A stretch of DNA of 64,000 bases from Phycisphaerae bacterium. Lineage in GTDB: Bacteria > Planctomycetota > Phycisphaerae > UBA1845 > PWPN01. Of the stretch, positions 17,110 through 24,417 are shown in pieces (positions within the stretch are counted from its first letter, which is position 1; each line of letters begins with the position of its first letter). The position numbers and the translations under genes were made by a program. The notes under the pieces are model-generated. The model saw only the letters and a list, made by a program, of their open reading frames with translations, ran no database searches and was not told the DNA's origin. Location of the stretch: positions 19,453 to 83,452 of the forward strand of contig DAOOIV010000009.1 in assembly GCA_035384605.1 (NCBI GenBank), read 5' to 3'.

Positions 17110-17818
17110 GTGGCAACCTCCTGAAAACCCGAACTCAAGGAGGTCAGGATAAGGACTCGGGGGCGTGCTGACAATTCTGCCGAAGTCGACAAGGTGAGCG
17201 CCCCGCGGTCCACCGCAGACCTCTGCCCAGTGCGGTCGTCGGCGCCCCCGGCAACCTCCAAGGCCTGAATCACCCCTCACTCCTGCTGCCACGGAACACC
17301 CAATAAGACCCCCCAGGATTTTCCGATGACTCAACCCACCGGGCATGATCGACCTTTTCGCCGCTCCCGTGTGATCATCTGCACACCAACGGGCTGTCGA
17401 GGACCGAATGGGGCAACCACTTCACAGTCCGCCTCGAATCAAAACCTGAAGCGACCCCGTGCAACCACGGCCCGCCGAGTTGGTGCAACAGGCGGTTTCG
17501 CGCTCGCGAGAGCGACAAAAAAGCAAAGGGGGTAAACACCCGAATTCATTGAGGTCGGCAAAACTACTCATTCCGTGGTCGATTAATGCAAGGAGGTTCT
17601 GACCAAATGTTTGGATAGAAGGTATTATCCATTAATTACTTAGGTTAATTCCTAAACCTCAAATATCCCTTGGCTTATAGGCCTTTCGGCCAACCGGCCG
17701 GACGGAGTTTCCGCCGGAGAAGGCACTAGCAGAAAAAACCGGATTCGCTACAATGGAATAATGGAAGTTGAATCTGGAGTTCAACGAGAGTCAAGTCCAA
17801 CTGAAGGTGCTTGTTAAC
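17110..17818. other. Long AT-rich leader/promoter region upstream of the REC-XRE regulator
   Basis: About 700 bp without a gene. The stretch 17545-17680 is much richer in A+T than its surroundings and looks like a regulatory region. It holds a strong AAGGAGG (17590-17596) followed 10 nt later by a three-codon minigene ATG-TTT-GGA-TAG (17607-17618), then a short inverted repeat TTAGG/CCTAA near 17640-17655 and GGCC-rich hairpins near 17680-17720. An 18-codon ORF (17761-17817) ends just before the regulator ATG. A CGCTC/GAGCG stem lies near 17501-17514. Confidence 0.45.
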
Positions 17819-18424
17819 ATGGCTGTAAGACATCATATCAAAGTGCTCGTGGTGGACGACGATCCACAGGTCTGCAAGATGATCAGCACGAGCTTGAAGG
17901 ATCACGGCTATCATGTGCAGTCTTACTCTCAACCGAGGCAGGCTTTGCAGGCCGTTCGGAAAGCCCCGTTCGACATGGCGATCATTGACATCAAAATGCC
18001 GGACCTGAATGGCCTAGAAATAGTTGAGAAAATCAAGGCTGAGGATCCGCGTATTGCCCCGATTGTCATGACAGCCTATCCAGACATTCAGACAGCGGCC
18101 GAGACCATGCGGCTGGGCAGCCGTGACTACCTGTGCAAGCCGTTCAAGGAGGAAGACCTGCTCAAGGCGGTTGAGCGAATCGCGCAGGAGATGGGCTTGG
18201 TTTACACGAACGAGCAGGAGCTTAACCGGCTTATCGGCCAGCGCATCCGTCAGGAGAGGCTCAAGCAGAGCCTGACTCTTCGTCAGCTTTCAGAGCGGGC
18301 GGAACTGACTACTTCGCAGCTTTCGCAGGTGGAGTTGGGCAAGAATGCAGCCAGTATCTGGGCCCTGGCACGGATCAGCTCGTCGCTGGGCAAACAGTTA
18401 TGTGAACTCTTGGCCGGTCTGTGA
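17819..18424 (+). CDS. Response regulator with C-terminal XRE helix-turn-helix
   Basis: 201 residues. The receiver domain (~5-120) has the acidic cluster VVDDDP, phospho-acceptor Asp in IIDIKMPDLNG, Thr in VMTAYPD and Lys in CKPFKEED. The C-terminus (~140-200) is an XRE/Cro-type DNA-binding domain (IGQRIRQERLKQSLTLRQLSE, TTSQLSQVELGKN). REC-XRE is an uncommon output pairing compared with OmpR, NarL or NtrC outputs. No histidine kinase gene is adjacent, so it is an orphan regulator. ATG 17819 was chosen because the longer frame begins at a TTG without a ribosome site. A strong intrinsic terminator follows. Confidence 0.88.
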   Translation: MAVRHHIKVLVVDDDPQVCKMISTSLKDHGYHVQSYSQPRQALQAVRKAPFDMAIIDIKMPDLNGLEIVEKIKAEDPRIAPIVMTAYPDIQTAAETMRLGSRDYLCKPFKEEDLLKAVERIAQEMGLVYTNEQELNRLIGQRIRQERLKQSLTLRQLSERAELTTSQLSQVELGKNAASIWALARISSSLGKQLCELLAGL

Positions 18425-18479
18425 GTCTGCGTTTCCCGGAACATTAGAATCCGGAACCGCTGGTTGGGCGACGAATTCG

Positions 18480-18523
18480 GGAGGTTTGCCCTTGGTTTGG
18501 CGGGCAGACCTCCTTGCTTTTTG
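18480..18523 (+). terminator. Strong rho-independent terminator after the REC-XRE gene
   Basis: GGAGGTTTGCCC (18480-18491) pairs with GGGCAGACCTCC (18502-18513): 12 bp with one G-U pair and a 10-nt loop, followed by TTGCTTTTTG. It lies 55 bp after the stop codon and separates the regulator from rsfS. Confidence 0.85.
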
Positions 18524-18552
18524 TCCGGTGTTGAGGAACATGATCCGGCAAG

Positions 18553-18930
18553 ATGAGTAAAGCCAAGACCAGGACGGCAAAGCCGAAGAACAAGGCGCTG
18601 GCCTTTGCGAAGGAGGCAGCCCGTATTGCCTCGGACAACCACACCGAGGACATTGTGATTCTGGACCTGAGAGGGCTGTCTTCGGTTGCGGATTTCTTTG
18701 TCATCGGTACCGGCACCTCGGACCGCCAGATGCGGGCGACCTGCGACGATATTGAAGAATATGCGAGGACGATCGGAGAGAAGCCGTATAGTGTCAGCGG
18801 CTACGACACGGCCACGTGGCTTCTTGCGGACTATGTGGATGTCGTCATCCATCTTTTCGACGCCGAGAAGCGGAAGTACTACGACCTCGAGCTTCTTTGG
18901 GGCGATGCCCCGCGAGTGAACTGGGAATAG
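18553..18930 (+). CDS. rsfS: Ribosome silencing factor RsfS
   Basis: The 125-residue RsfS/Iojap family protein binds ribosomal protein uL14 and blocks joining of the 30S and 50S subunits during starvation. Typical segments are ARIASDNHTEDIVILDLRGLSSVADFFVIGTGTS, the VSGYDTATWLLADYVDVVIHLF core (often EGxxxxxWxLxDxxDVVVHxF) and the closing RKYYDLELLWGDAPRV. An N-terminal Lys-rich tail (residues 1-15) is extra. uxaE starts 21 bp downstream, so the two may share a transcript even though their functions are unrelated. Confidence 0.95.
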   Translation: MSKAKTRTAKPKNKALAFAKEAARIASDNHTEDIVILDLRGLSSVADFFVIGTGTSDRQMRATCDDIEEYARTIGEKPYSVSGYDTATWLLADYVDVVIHLFDAEKRKYYDLELLWGDAPRVNWE

Positions 18931-18951
18931 ACCTCGCTGCCAGAAGAATCA

Positions 18952-20541
18952 ATGAACGCAATCAGCCGACTGCTGGATGGTGAGCCGCTTTCTGTCACAC
19001 TTCAGGAGCAGGCAGCAGGCGAACTCGGAGGAACCTGCGGGTTTGCGGTTTACCCGGCGTCGGTAGAGTCAACCGGAACCATCGTTGTGGCCCTCGGCAA
19101 GGAGGGGCGCTCGCGCCGATTGATACTGGCCTGCAGGAGAGGCAAGCTCGGAGCCTTCGGCTCGTTGTCTCCCGAACACAGGAGGAGTGCGGGAGACGTG
19201 CAGGTGACGGTCGTGTCGGCCGGCCCCGATGCGGCGTCTGCGTTGCGGGAGGCGGTTCCCTGGACCTCGCCGCGGCTGTGCGGCCCGGCAACATCGGTCG
19301 GTCTCGGCGACCGGCTTGGATTGGCGACGCCCGGCCACCTCCTGGCGGTGCAGGACCAGGGTTGTGTACCTTTTCCGGCACAGCAGTCCATTCGCGAGAT
19401 GACCCGCACGCAAAGAACGCCGCAGGAGGTCATGGACGACGCGGTCTGGGGAGTTTTTCAGGCCGGCTGGAGAGGAGGTTTCGGGAGTGATGCGGACCAT
19501 CTCAAAACGACTGCGGATATCGACGCGACCGCGGCAGCGGGTTTCACGATGTTCACGATCGATCCCGGCGAGCATGTCTGCAGCGAAGCCGATACGATGT
19601 CCGCGGCCGCCGCTTCAATGGCCGCGAACGCCCTCCCCTGGGCCGACCTGGAGACCAGCGAGGAAGACCTGCGACGGCGGTACCTCAACCGGCGATTTCC
19701 CCTGGTGGGTCGAGGTGACGTTCGTTTCACCGAGGAAACGTTGTTGCGTGCGGCCGTGAAATATGGCCGTGCGATCGCGCACACGGCTGCGATGTACCGG
19801 CATCTGGTTGCCAGACTTGGGATCGGCCGGTTCGAGCTGGAGGTGTCCGTCGACGAGACGGATGCACCGACATCGGAAGCGGAACACTATCTGGTGGCGG
19901 CGGAGCTCAAGCGACTTGGCGTCCGGTGGGTGAGTCTGGCGCCCCGATTCATCGGGGCTTTCGAGAAAGGCGTCGATTACAGGGGTGATTTGAAGGCTTT
20001 TGAGCAGTCATACGCGGCGCATGCGGCTATCGCCCGGACGCTTGGGCCCTACAAGCTCAGCCTGCACTCGGGAAGCGACAAGTTTTCGGTGTATCCGATC
20101 GCCGCGAGGCTCTCCGAGGGCTTGATCCATCTCAAGACCGCCGGTACGAGCTATCTCGAGGCTCTTCGAGTCATCGCCAGAGTGAACTCCGACCTTTTCA
20201 GGCGGATTGTGAGCTTCGCTCTCGAACGTTTTGATGCCGACAAGGCCAGCTACCATATCTCGGCTCGCATCGAACGGGTGCCTCGCCCTGACGATCTGAA
20301 GGATGCGGAACTCGAATGCCTCCTCGACTCCGACGACGGGCGGCAACTGCTGCATGTCACGTATGGGTCGGTGTTGACCGCCGCCAACCCGGACGGCAGT
20401 CACCGTTTTCGCCAGGAGGTTCGCGAGACGCTGATCGATCACGAAAAGGAGCACTATGCGGTCCTAGCGGGGCACATACGAAGGCACGTGGTGCCATTCG
20501 GCTGGGGACGGGGGGCGCAAGGCGCGGGGCGGGGGAGGTGA
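18952..20541 (+). CDS. uxaE: Tagaturonate epimerase family protein UxaE
   Basis: The 529-residue protein matches the UxaE family, which epimerises D-tagaturonate to D-fructuronate and so links galacturonate to the glucuronate branch of hexuronate breakdown. Recognisable blocks include LKTTADIDATAAAGFTMFTIDPGEH, ELEVSVDETDAPTS, VRWVSLAPRFIGAFEKGVDY, YKLSLHSGSDKFSVYP and the GLIHLKTAGTSYLEALR region, with His, Asp and Glu residues suited to metal binding. No other uxa/kdg gene is in the window, but a GH28 pectinase-like gene lies 18 kb downstream. The last ~12 residues are a Gly/Arg-rich tail of low complexity. Confidence 0.88.
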   Translation: MNAISRLLDGEPLSVTLQEQAAGELGGTCGFAVYPASVESTGTIVVALGKEGRSRRLILACRRGKLGAFGSLSPEHRRSAGDVQVTVVSAGPDAASALREAVPWTSPRLCGPATSVGLGDRLGLATPGHLLAVQDQGCVPFPAQQSIREMTRTQRTPQEVMDDAVWGVFQAGWRGGFGSDADHLKTTADIDATAAAGFTMFTIDPGEHVCSEADTMSAAAASMAANALPWADLETSEEDLRRRYLNRRFPLVGRGDVRFTEETLLRAAVKYGRAIAHTAAMYRHLVARLGIGRFELEVSVDETDAPTSEAEHYLVAAELKRLGVRWVSLAPRFIGAFEKGVDYRGDLKAFEQSYAAHAAIARTLGPYKLSLHSGSDKFSVYPIAARLSEGLIHLKTAGTSYLEALRVIARVNSDLFRRIVSFALERFDADKASYHISARIERVPRPDDLKDAELECLLDSDDGRQLLHVTYGSVLTAANPDGSHRFRQEVRETLIDHEKEHYAVLAGHIRRHVVPFGWGRGAQGAGRGR

Positions 20542-21487
20542 AAGAGCACTATTGCCAGGGTTACTCCGGCAGTCGCCTCAAGAGAGTCCGAATCCGGCGA
20601 TTGGGGCACCGCAATCGGCCATGCAGATCTTGTGCCGCCTGGGCTGTCTGTGAATATAGTTCGCGCGCAGGGATAGGCTGCGTTTCCAACTCCGCGGCGA
20701 CCCCATTGCGGTCAGCAGATGATTTCTGAAGCGTGCCGTTACTCTACACGTGACCCTGGGCAATTGTGCCGGGGATCGATACCGGATGCTCTCTTCATTT
20801 GACTGCCACGGCCAAGTTACTCGTGCCTTGGCAACCCCCGGGAGAGCCGGTAGTCTGCCTTGCAGATCTCGATTCCTCCCTTCCACACATCCGGATCGGG
20901 GCGGCTCCGAATACTGGCCATATGACATCCTCTCCAATGCGCCCGTGACACCCTTGCTGGGGCATACGCAGTGCTCTCAACCCAGTTCCTTTCCTCTTTT
21001 TTCCTTCGGCGCCGGTCTCCAGGTCCCTCACTGTGACGACAGCTTCAGCGCTTGGTCCAGTAGTCCACCACACAGACTCTATCGAGATGCGGGCCGACGA
21101 CGGAGCCGATCCTTTGCGCCGAAGGATGCCAACCGGCGCTTCCATGCCTCCATCGAGCGGCACAGATGTTTTTCAAACGCTGTGCGGCCAATTTGCAAAG
21201 GTTCAGTAATTACAGGATATGGCAGGCCTCGGTCGCTGAAGCGACCTCGGCGCTGCCCTACCGAGCCAGGGTCTTCCGGCCGAGGATTCGCATCGCATTG
21301 ACGGTGAATGCGGAAAGGATTCTGCGGCGAGAGGCGACACGGAAAGGATTCCCGGCCAAGCAAGGCCAACTCGCGCTCTCTTGCGGGATCGGACAGGGAC
21401 GTTTAGGCTTGCCGACAGCAGGGCCGCGCATTGATACAGCCCGTCAGGCAAGTCGCCGATGAGGGCGTCTGCCAGGGGGATGTGACC
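20542..21487. other. Gene-poor stretch, no recognised gene
   Basis: About 950 bp after uxaE. Frames here give only low-complexity or unlikely peptides, and I see no tRNA, rRNA or known RNA motif. A compact hairpin GGTCGC-TGAA-GCGACC lies at 21231-21246. The stretch may contain decayed coding sequence. Confidence 0.45.
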
Positions 21488-21883
21488 ATGGGACGGATCT
21501 TGCGATATGCCTGGGCCGGACCCGCCTCGCTGCTTGGGATTCTGTTCGTCCCGCTTGCTCTGGTGAGCGGAGGGGGCGTCTGCATCATTGATGGCGTGGT
21601 CGAAGTTCATGGGGGCATCGTTGCGCGTCTGCTTCGACTCGGCGTGGTTTGGGGCCGACCAGCCATGGCCCTCACGCTGGGACACGTGGTGCTGGGCTGT
21701 GACGCGGTCTGCCTGTCCAAGACGCGGGCGCATGAACGGGTGCATGTCGGCCAATACGAGCGGTGGGGCCCGCTGTTCATCCCTTTGTATCTAGGAGCCA
21801 GCCTGGTGGTCTTGGTCGCCGGCCGTGATCCGTACCGAGGCAACCCTTTCGAGCGTGAGGCTTTTATGCAGCAAGGCCCCTGA
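21488..21883 (+). CDS. Small membrane protein with HERVHVxQYERWG motif
   Basis: 131 residues with three hydrophobic segments (about 8-32, 50-65 and 97-115). The central motif AHERVHVGQYERWGPLFIPLY contains an H-E-x-x-H arrangement seen in a small uncharacterised family found across several bacterial phyla. HExxH could bind zinc as in gluzincins, but proteolytic activity has not been shown to my knowledge. The C-terminal NPFEREAF is also conserved in that family. The frame is open upstream to 21431; ATG 21488 follows a GGGGGA site and begins the first hydrophobic helix. No operon partners. Confidence 0.7.
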   Translation: MGRILRYAWAGPASLLGILFVPLALVSGGGVCIIDGVVEVHGGIVARLLRLGVVWGRPAMALTLGHVVLGCDAVCLSKTRAHERVHVGQYERWGPLFIPLYLGASLVVLVAGRDPYRGNPFEREAFMQQGP

Positions 21884-22741
21884 CAAGCAAGGCAGGGGTC
21901 GGGCTGGAACCTGACTTCGTCGCGCCCGAGGGTGACCGCGAAGGTGGCGGGCCCGTGACAGAAGCGGCGGCACTTCTGGCGGCTGACCCGGTTGTCGTGA
22001 ACGCAAGCCAGACCACTTCAGCGGTCTTACCCGAAGGGCAAACAGGCCGGTCGTTTTACGACTGATTCACGGTCGGTCAATCCCCCTTCACCGTGTTACC
22101 CCAACAAGCCGGTTCCAACGGGCCTGTCCTTGTCAGGTAAGCCCATCGAAACGGGCTGAGACCACAGAAAGGAAGAAGAACCCCTGGCGACCACCGACCG
22201 GCCGTATGAGGGCCGGCCTATCAGCCCGCCTTTAGCGGGAAGACCCGCTGAAGGGCCTTGATTGCCCAACCTGGACCGGTCGGCATGCCCGCCCAGACTG
22301 TCACGCGTCCCAAGGTGGCCGACGAGCCCAGAACGGCTTGACATGCGGGTAGTACCTGATGTAGAGATATAGTGTCCTTTGTGTCGGGCGGCAGGTGTTC
22401 GGATGGAAGCCAAGCTGTCGTGACCTGGCAGGCTTGAGATTCCCATTCGTCCGGATACCGGGATGGCCCGCGTACCCGTCGACTGGGTTCTCACTGCTAT
22501 CAAGACGCGGCTGAGGCGCGCTGTGCGCGAGTACATCAGCAACATATTCTCGCCGTCGAGGCCATCTTGATCGGCCGGCAAATCGTGATCACCAGCCCGA
22601 GGTGGAAAGACCTAGACAAATGGATCGACGCCGGCCTTTTCGGAAGGGTGGACGCGACTGCAGGACCAGACTAAGGCTCGGATCGTCGCCGCCGAGCCCG
22701 AGGCAGCGAAGACCCGGCCGCGGAGAGCGCTGGTGTGAACC
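21884..22741. other. Gene-poor stretch with dense inverted repeats
   Basis: About 860 bp with no convincing ORF. The part at 22090-22260 is rich in short GC inverted repeats (listed separately). I looked for RNase P RNA, tmRNA and SRP RNA signatures on both strands and did not find their conserved cores. Confidence 0.45.
22120..22249 (+). ncRNA. Candidate structured RNA with alternative pairings (speculative)
   Basis: GCCC at 22141-22144 can pair either with GGGC at 22120-22123 (extended by CTG/CAG at 22124-22126 and 22134-22136) or with GGGC at 22153-22156. CCGGCC (22198-22203) pairs with GGCCGG (22211-22216). GCGGG (22235-22239) can pair with CCCGC at 22225-22229 or 22244-22248. Such competing stems occur in switching leaders, but GC-rich DNA makes them by chance too. 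Confidence 0.2.
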
Positions 22742-23227
22742 ATGGCACCCGAAGAGATTGCGGACATCCTGCAGGCAACGTTTGGAGACGCAGTGGGTGT
22801 GACTGAGGTGAGAAGCGGCCATCCGTCGGTCAGTGTGGCGGCGCACCGATGGCATGAGATCGCACTGTTCTTGCGCGATGACGATCGGTTACGCCTCAAC
22901 ATGCTGCGATGCGTCAGCGGTGTTGATCTACCTGAGCAGAATCAGATTGAGATTATCTACGACCTGACGTCGCTTCGACCACCGCGAGTCGTGGGATCAT
23001 ACTGGACGGGCGACAACGAGATTGCCATCCGGGTCAGGGTTCCGCGGGAAGGCGGCCGTATACCTTCGGCCGCCGACGTCTGGCCGGCGGCGGACTGGCA
23101 CGAGCGCGAAGTCTTCGACATGTTGGGGGTCAGGTTCGACGGGCACCCGAGCCTGCGGGAGATTATGCGACCGGAGGATTGGAAGGACCATACGCTGCGA
23201 AAGGACACCGCGTTTCCAGAGGGCTGA
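22742..23227 (+). CDS. nuoC: NADH-quinone oxidoreductase subunit C (orphan)
   Basis: 161 residues of the 30-kDa complex I subunit family. Visible signatures are the N-terminal HEIALFLRDDDRLRLNMLRCVSGVD, IIYDLTSL, and the family hallmark WPAADWHEREVFDMLGVRFDGHP followed by RPEDWKDHTLRKD. NuoC sits in the peripheral arm, next to NuoD and NuoB. In most genomes it lies directly upstream of nuoD; here it stands alone, with no other nuo gene in the window and non-coding DNA on both sides. It may serve a complex I encoded elsewhere, a related membrane-bound hydrogenase, or be a relocated duplicate. The ribosome site is weak. Confidence 0.9.
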   Translation: MAPEEIADILQATFGDAVGVTEVRSGHPSVSVAAHRWHEIALFLRDDDRLRLNMLRCVSGVDLPEQNQIEIIYDLTSLRPPRVVGSYWTGDNEIAIRVRVPREGGRIPSAADVWPAADWHEREVFDMLGVRFDGHPSLREIMRPEDWKDHTLRKDTAFPEG

Positions 23228-23516
23228 TCGACGCGTGGGCGGCAGATTCGGCGGTTCTGAGCACACCGCGATATTCATCCCACGCGAGACTGTTGTTCCG
23301 CCATCACGGCCCGGCATTTACCCTGCGTTGACGTTCAGGCCAGGAACGCCGCATCTCTTCGGATACAAACCCATTCCCACGCCGCATCGCGACCTGGGTC
23401 GAATTATCGGTCTTTGCGACTTTCCTCCATCTTCAGAGCGTTCTCCCCGGTGCCGATAATACCGCCGGTCGGGAACATGGTACCCGACAAGAGCCTGGGC
23501 AGAATCGACAACCATC

Positions 23517-24254
23517 ATGCCAATGACACAGCAAGCGGCGCCTGACATTCCGCGTTGCGCCGACGAAGTCCGGACCGTCCTTGAGATGATGGGCGACATG
23601 CGCGCTTATCACCGATGGTTGTTCGACACCGCACAGCCATACCTTCGGGGGCGCGTTTGCGAGGTTGGCGGCGGAACCGGCAACATCACACAGTATCTGA
23701 TCGGATATGAAGACGTGGTAGTGATCGAGCCGGAGCCACTGAGTCGTCGTCTGCTTGAAGAGCGTTTCGCCGGCTTTTCGAACGTGACCATCGTCGGATT
23801 GCCCCTGGAGCGCTGTCCCTGCGAGCACGTCGTCCCCGGCTCGTTTGACTCACTGTTGTCGGTCAATGTGCTGGAGCACATCGAGGATCATCTCGCGGCG
23901 GTACGGAAGATGACGACCCTTGTTCGTCCGCAAGGATTGGTGATCGCGATCGTCCCGGCCTTGAATGCTCTTCTGGGCGAACTGGACCATGCGGCAGGCC
24001 ACTACCGCCGTTACTCGCGGGGGTCGCTGACGCGCCTCTTCGAGCAAGCCGGCCTCACCGTCGTGCGAGCACGATACTTCAACGCAATCGGAGCTCTCGG
24101 CTGGTGGGTCAACAGCCGTATTCGGGGATGCTCTCGAATGTCGCAGGCGTACTACCAGAAATGCGAACGAGCCGTGCCCCTGGTGAGGTTCTTCGACCAC
24201 CTGTGCCCCATACCGCTCGGACAATCGCTGCTCATTGTGGGACAGCGTCCTTGA
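23517..24254 (+). CDS. Class I SAM-dependent methyltransferase
   Basis: 245 residues with a Rossmann-type methyltransferase core: motif I VCEVGGGTGNITQYL, motif II acidic end in VVVIEPEPL, a FDSLLSVNVLEHIEDH segment for motif IV, and LVRPQGLVIAIVPALNALLG for motif V-VI. The C-terminal part (HYRRYSRGSLTRLFEQAGL) resembles methyltransferases found beside cell-surface polysaccharide glycosyltransferases. It begins a run of same-strand genes (methyltransferase, 45-residue protein, GT-C, GT2, methyltransferase) that look like a glycan or lipid-linked sugar cassette. The acceptor is unknown. Confidence 0.87.
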   Translation: MPMTQQAAPDIPRCADEVRTVLEMMGDMRAYHRWLFDTAQPYLRGRVCEVGGGTGNITQYLIGYEDVVVIEPEPLSRRLLEERFAGFSNVTIVGLPLERCPCEHVVPGSFDSLLSVNVLEHIEDHLAAVRKMTTLVRPQGLVIAIVPALNALLGELDHAAGHYRRYSRGSLTRLFEQAGLTVVRARYFNAIGALGWWVNSRIRGCSRMSQAYYQKCERAVPLVRFFDHLCPIPLGQSLLIVGQRP

Positions 24255-24278
24255 GCAGTGATTGCGGGAGAAGATCGA

Positions 24279-24416
24279 ATGCGAACGGGGACCTCGAAAA
24301 GATGGCACTCTCTTGCCTTGCTCGCGTGCCTGGCAAGCCTGGCCGCGTATCTGGCATGCTCGCGCGTGGTGCCGCAGTTCTGGCGACAGTTGATCGAGGC
24401 GATCCGGAGCTGCTGA
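24279..24416 (+). CDS. 45-residue predicted membrane microprotein
   Basis: The short frame starts at an ATG with GGAG 8 nt upstream and ends in a TGA two bases before the ATG of the GT-C gene. It encodes a basic N-terminus (MRTGTSKRWHS), one hydrophobic helix (LALLACLASLAAYLA) and a short charged tail (FWRQLIEAIRSC). The position between the methyltransferase and the glycosyltransferase, the ribosome site and the tight junction support translation. Function unknown; it may be an accessory subunit or only a coupling leader for the long membrane protein that follows. Confidence 0.5.
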   Translation: MRTGTSKRWHSLALLACLASLAAYLACSRVVPQFWRQLIEAIRSC

Positions 24417-24417
24417 G

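Noticed and set aside
20750..21301. 183-codon plus-strand frame in the gene-poor region
   Set aside because: Ser/Pro/Arg-rich composition, no ribosome site, no recognisable domain.
22096..22581. 161-codon minus-strand frame in the gene-poor region
   Set aside because: Low-complexity Ser/Arg/Gly translation, no domain, no ribosome site; hairpins dominate the sequence.
21884..22741. RNase P RNA, tmRNA or SRP RNA
   Set aside because: The conserved cores (for example GAGGAAAGTCCGGGC of RNase P) were not found on either strand.
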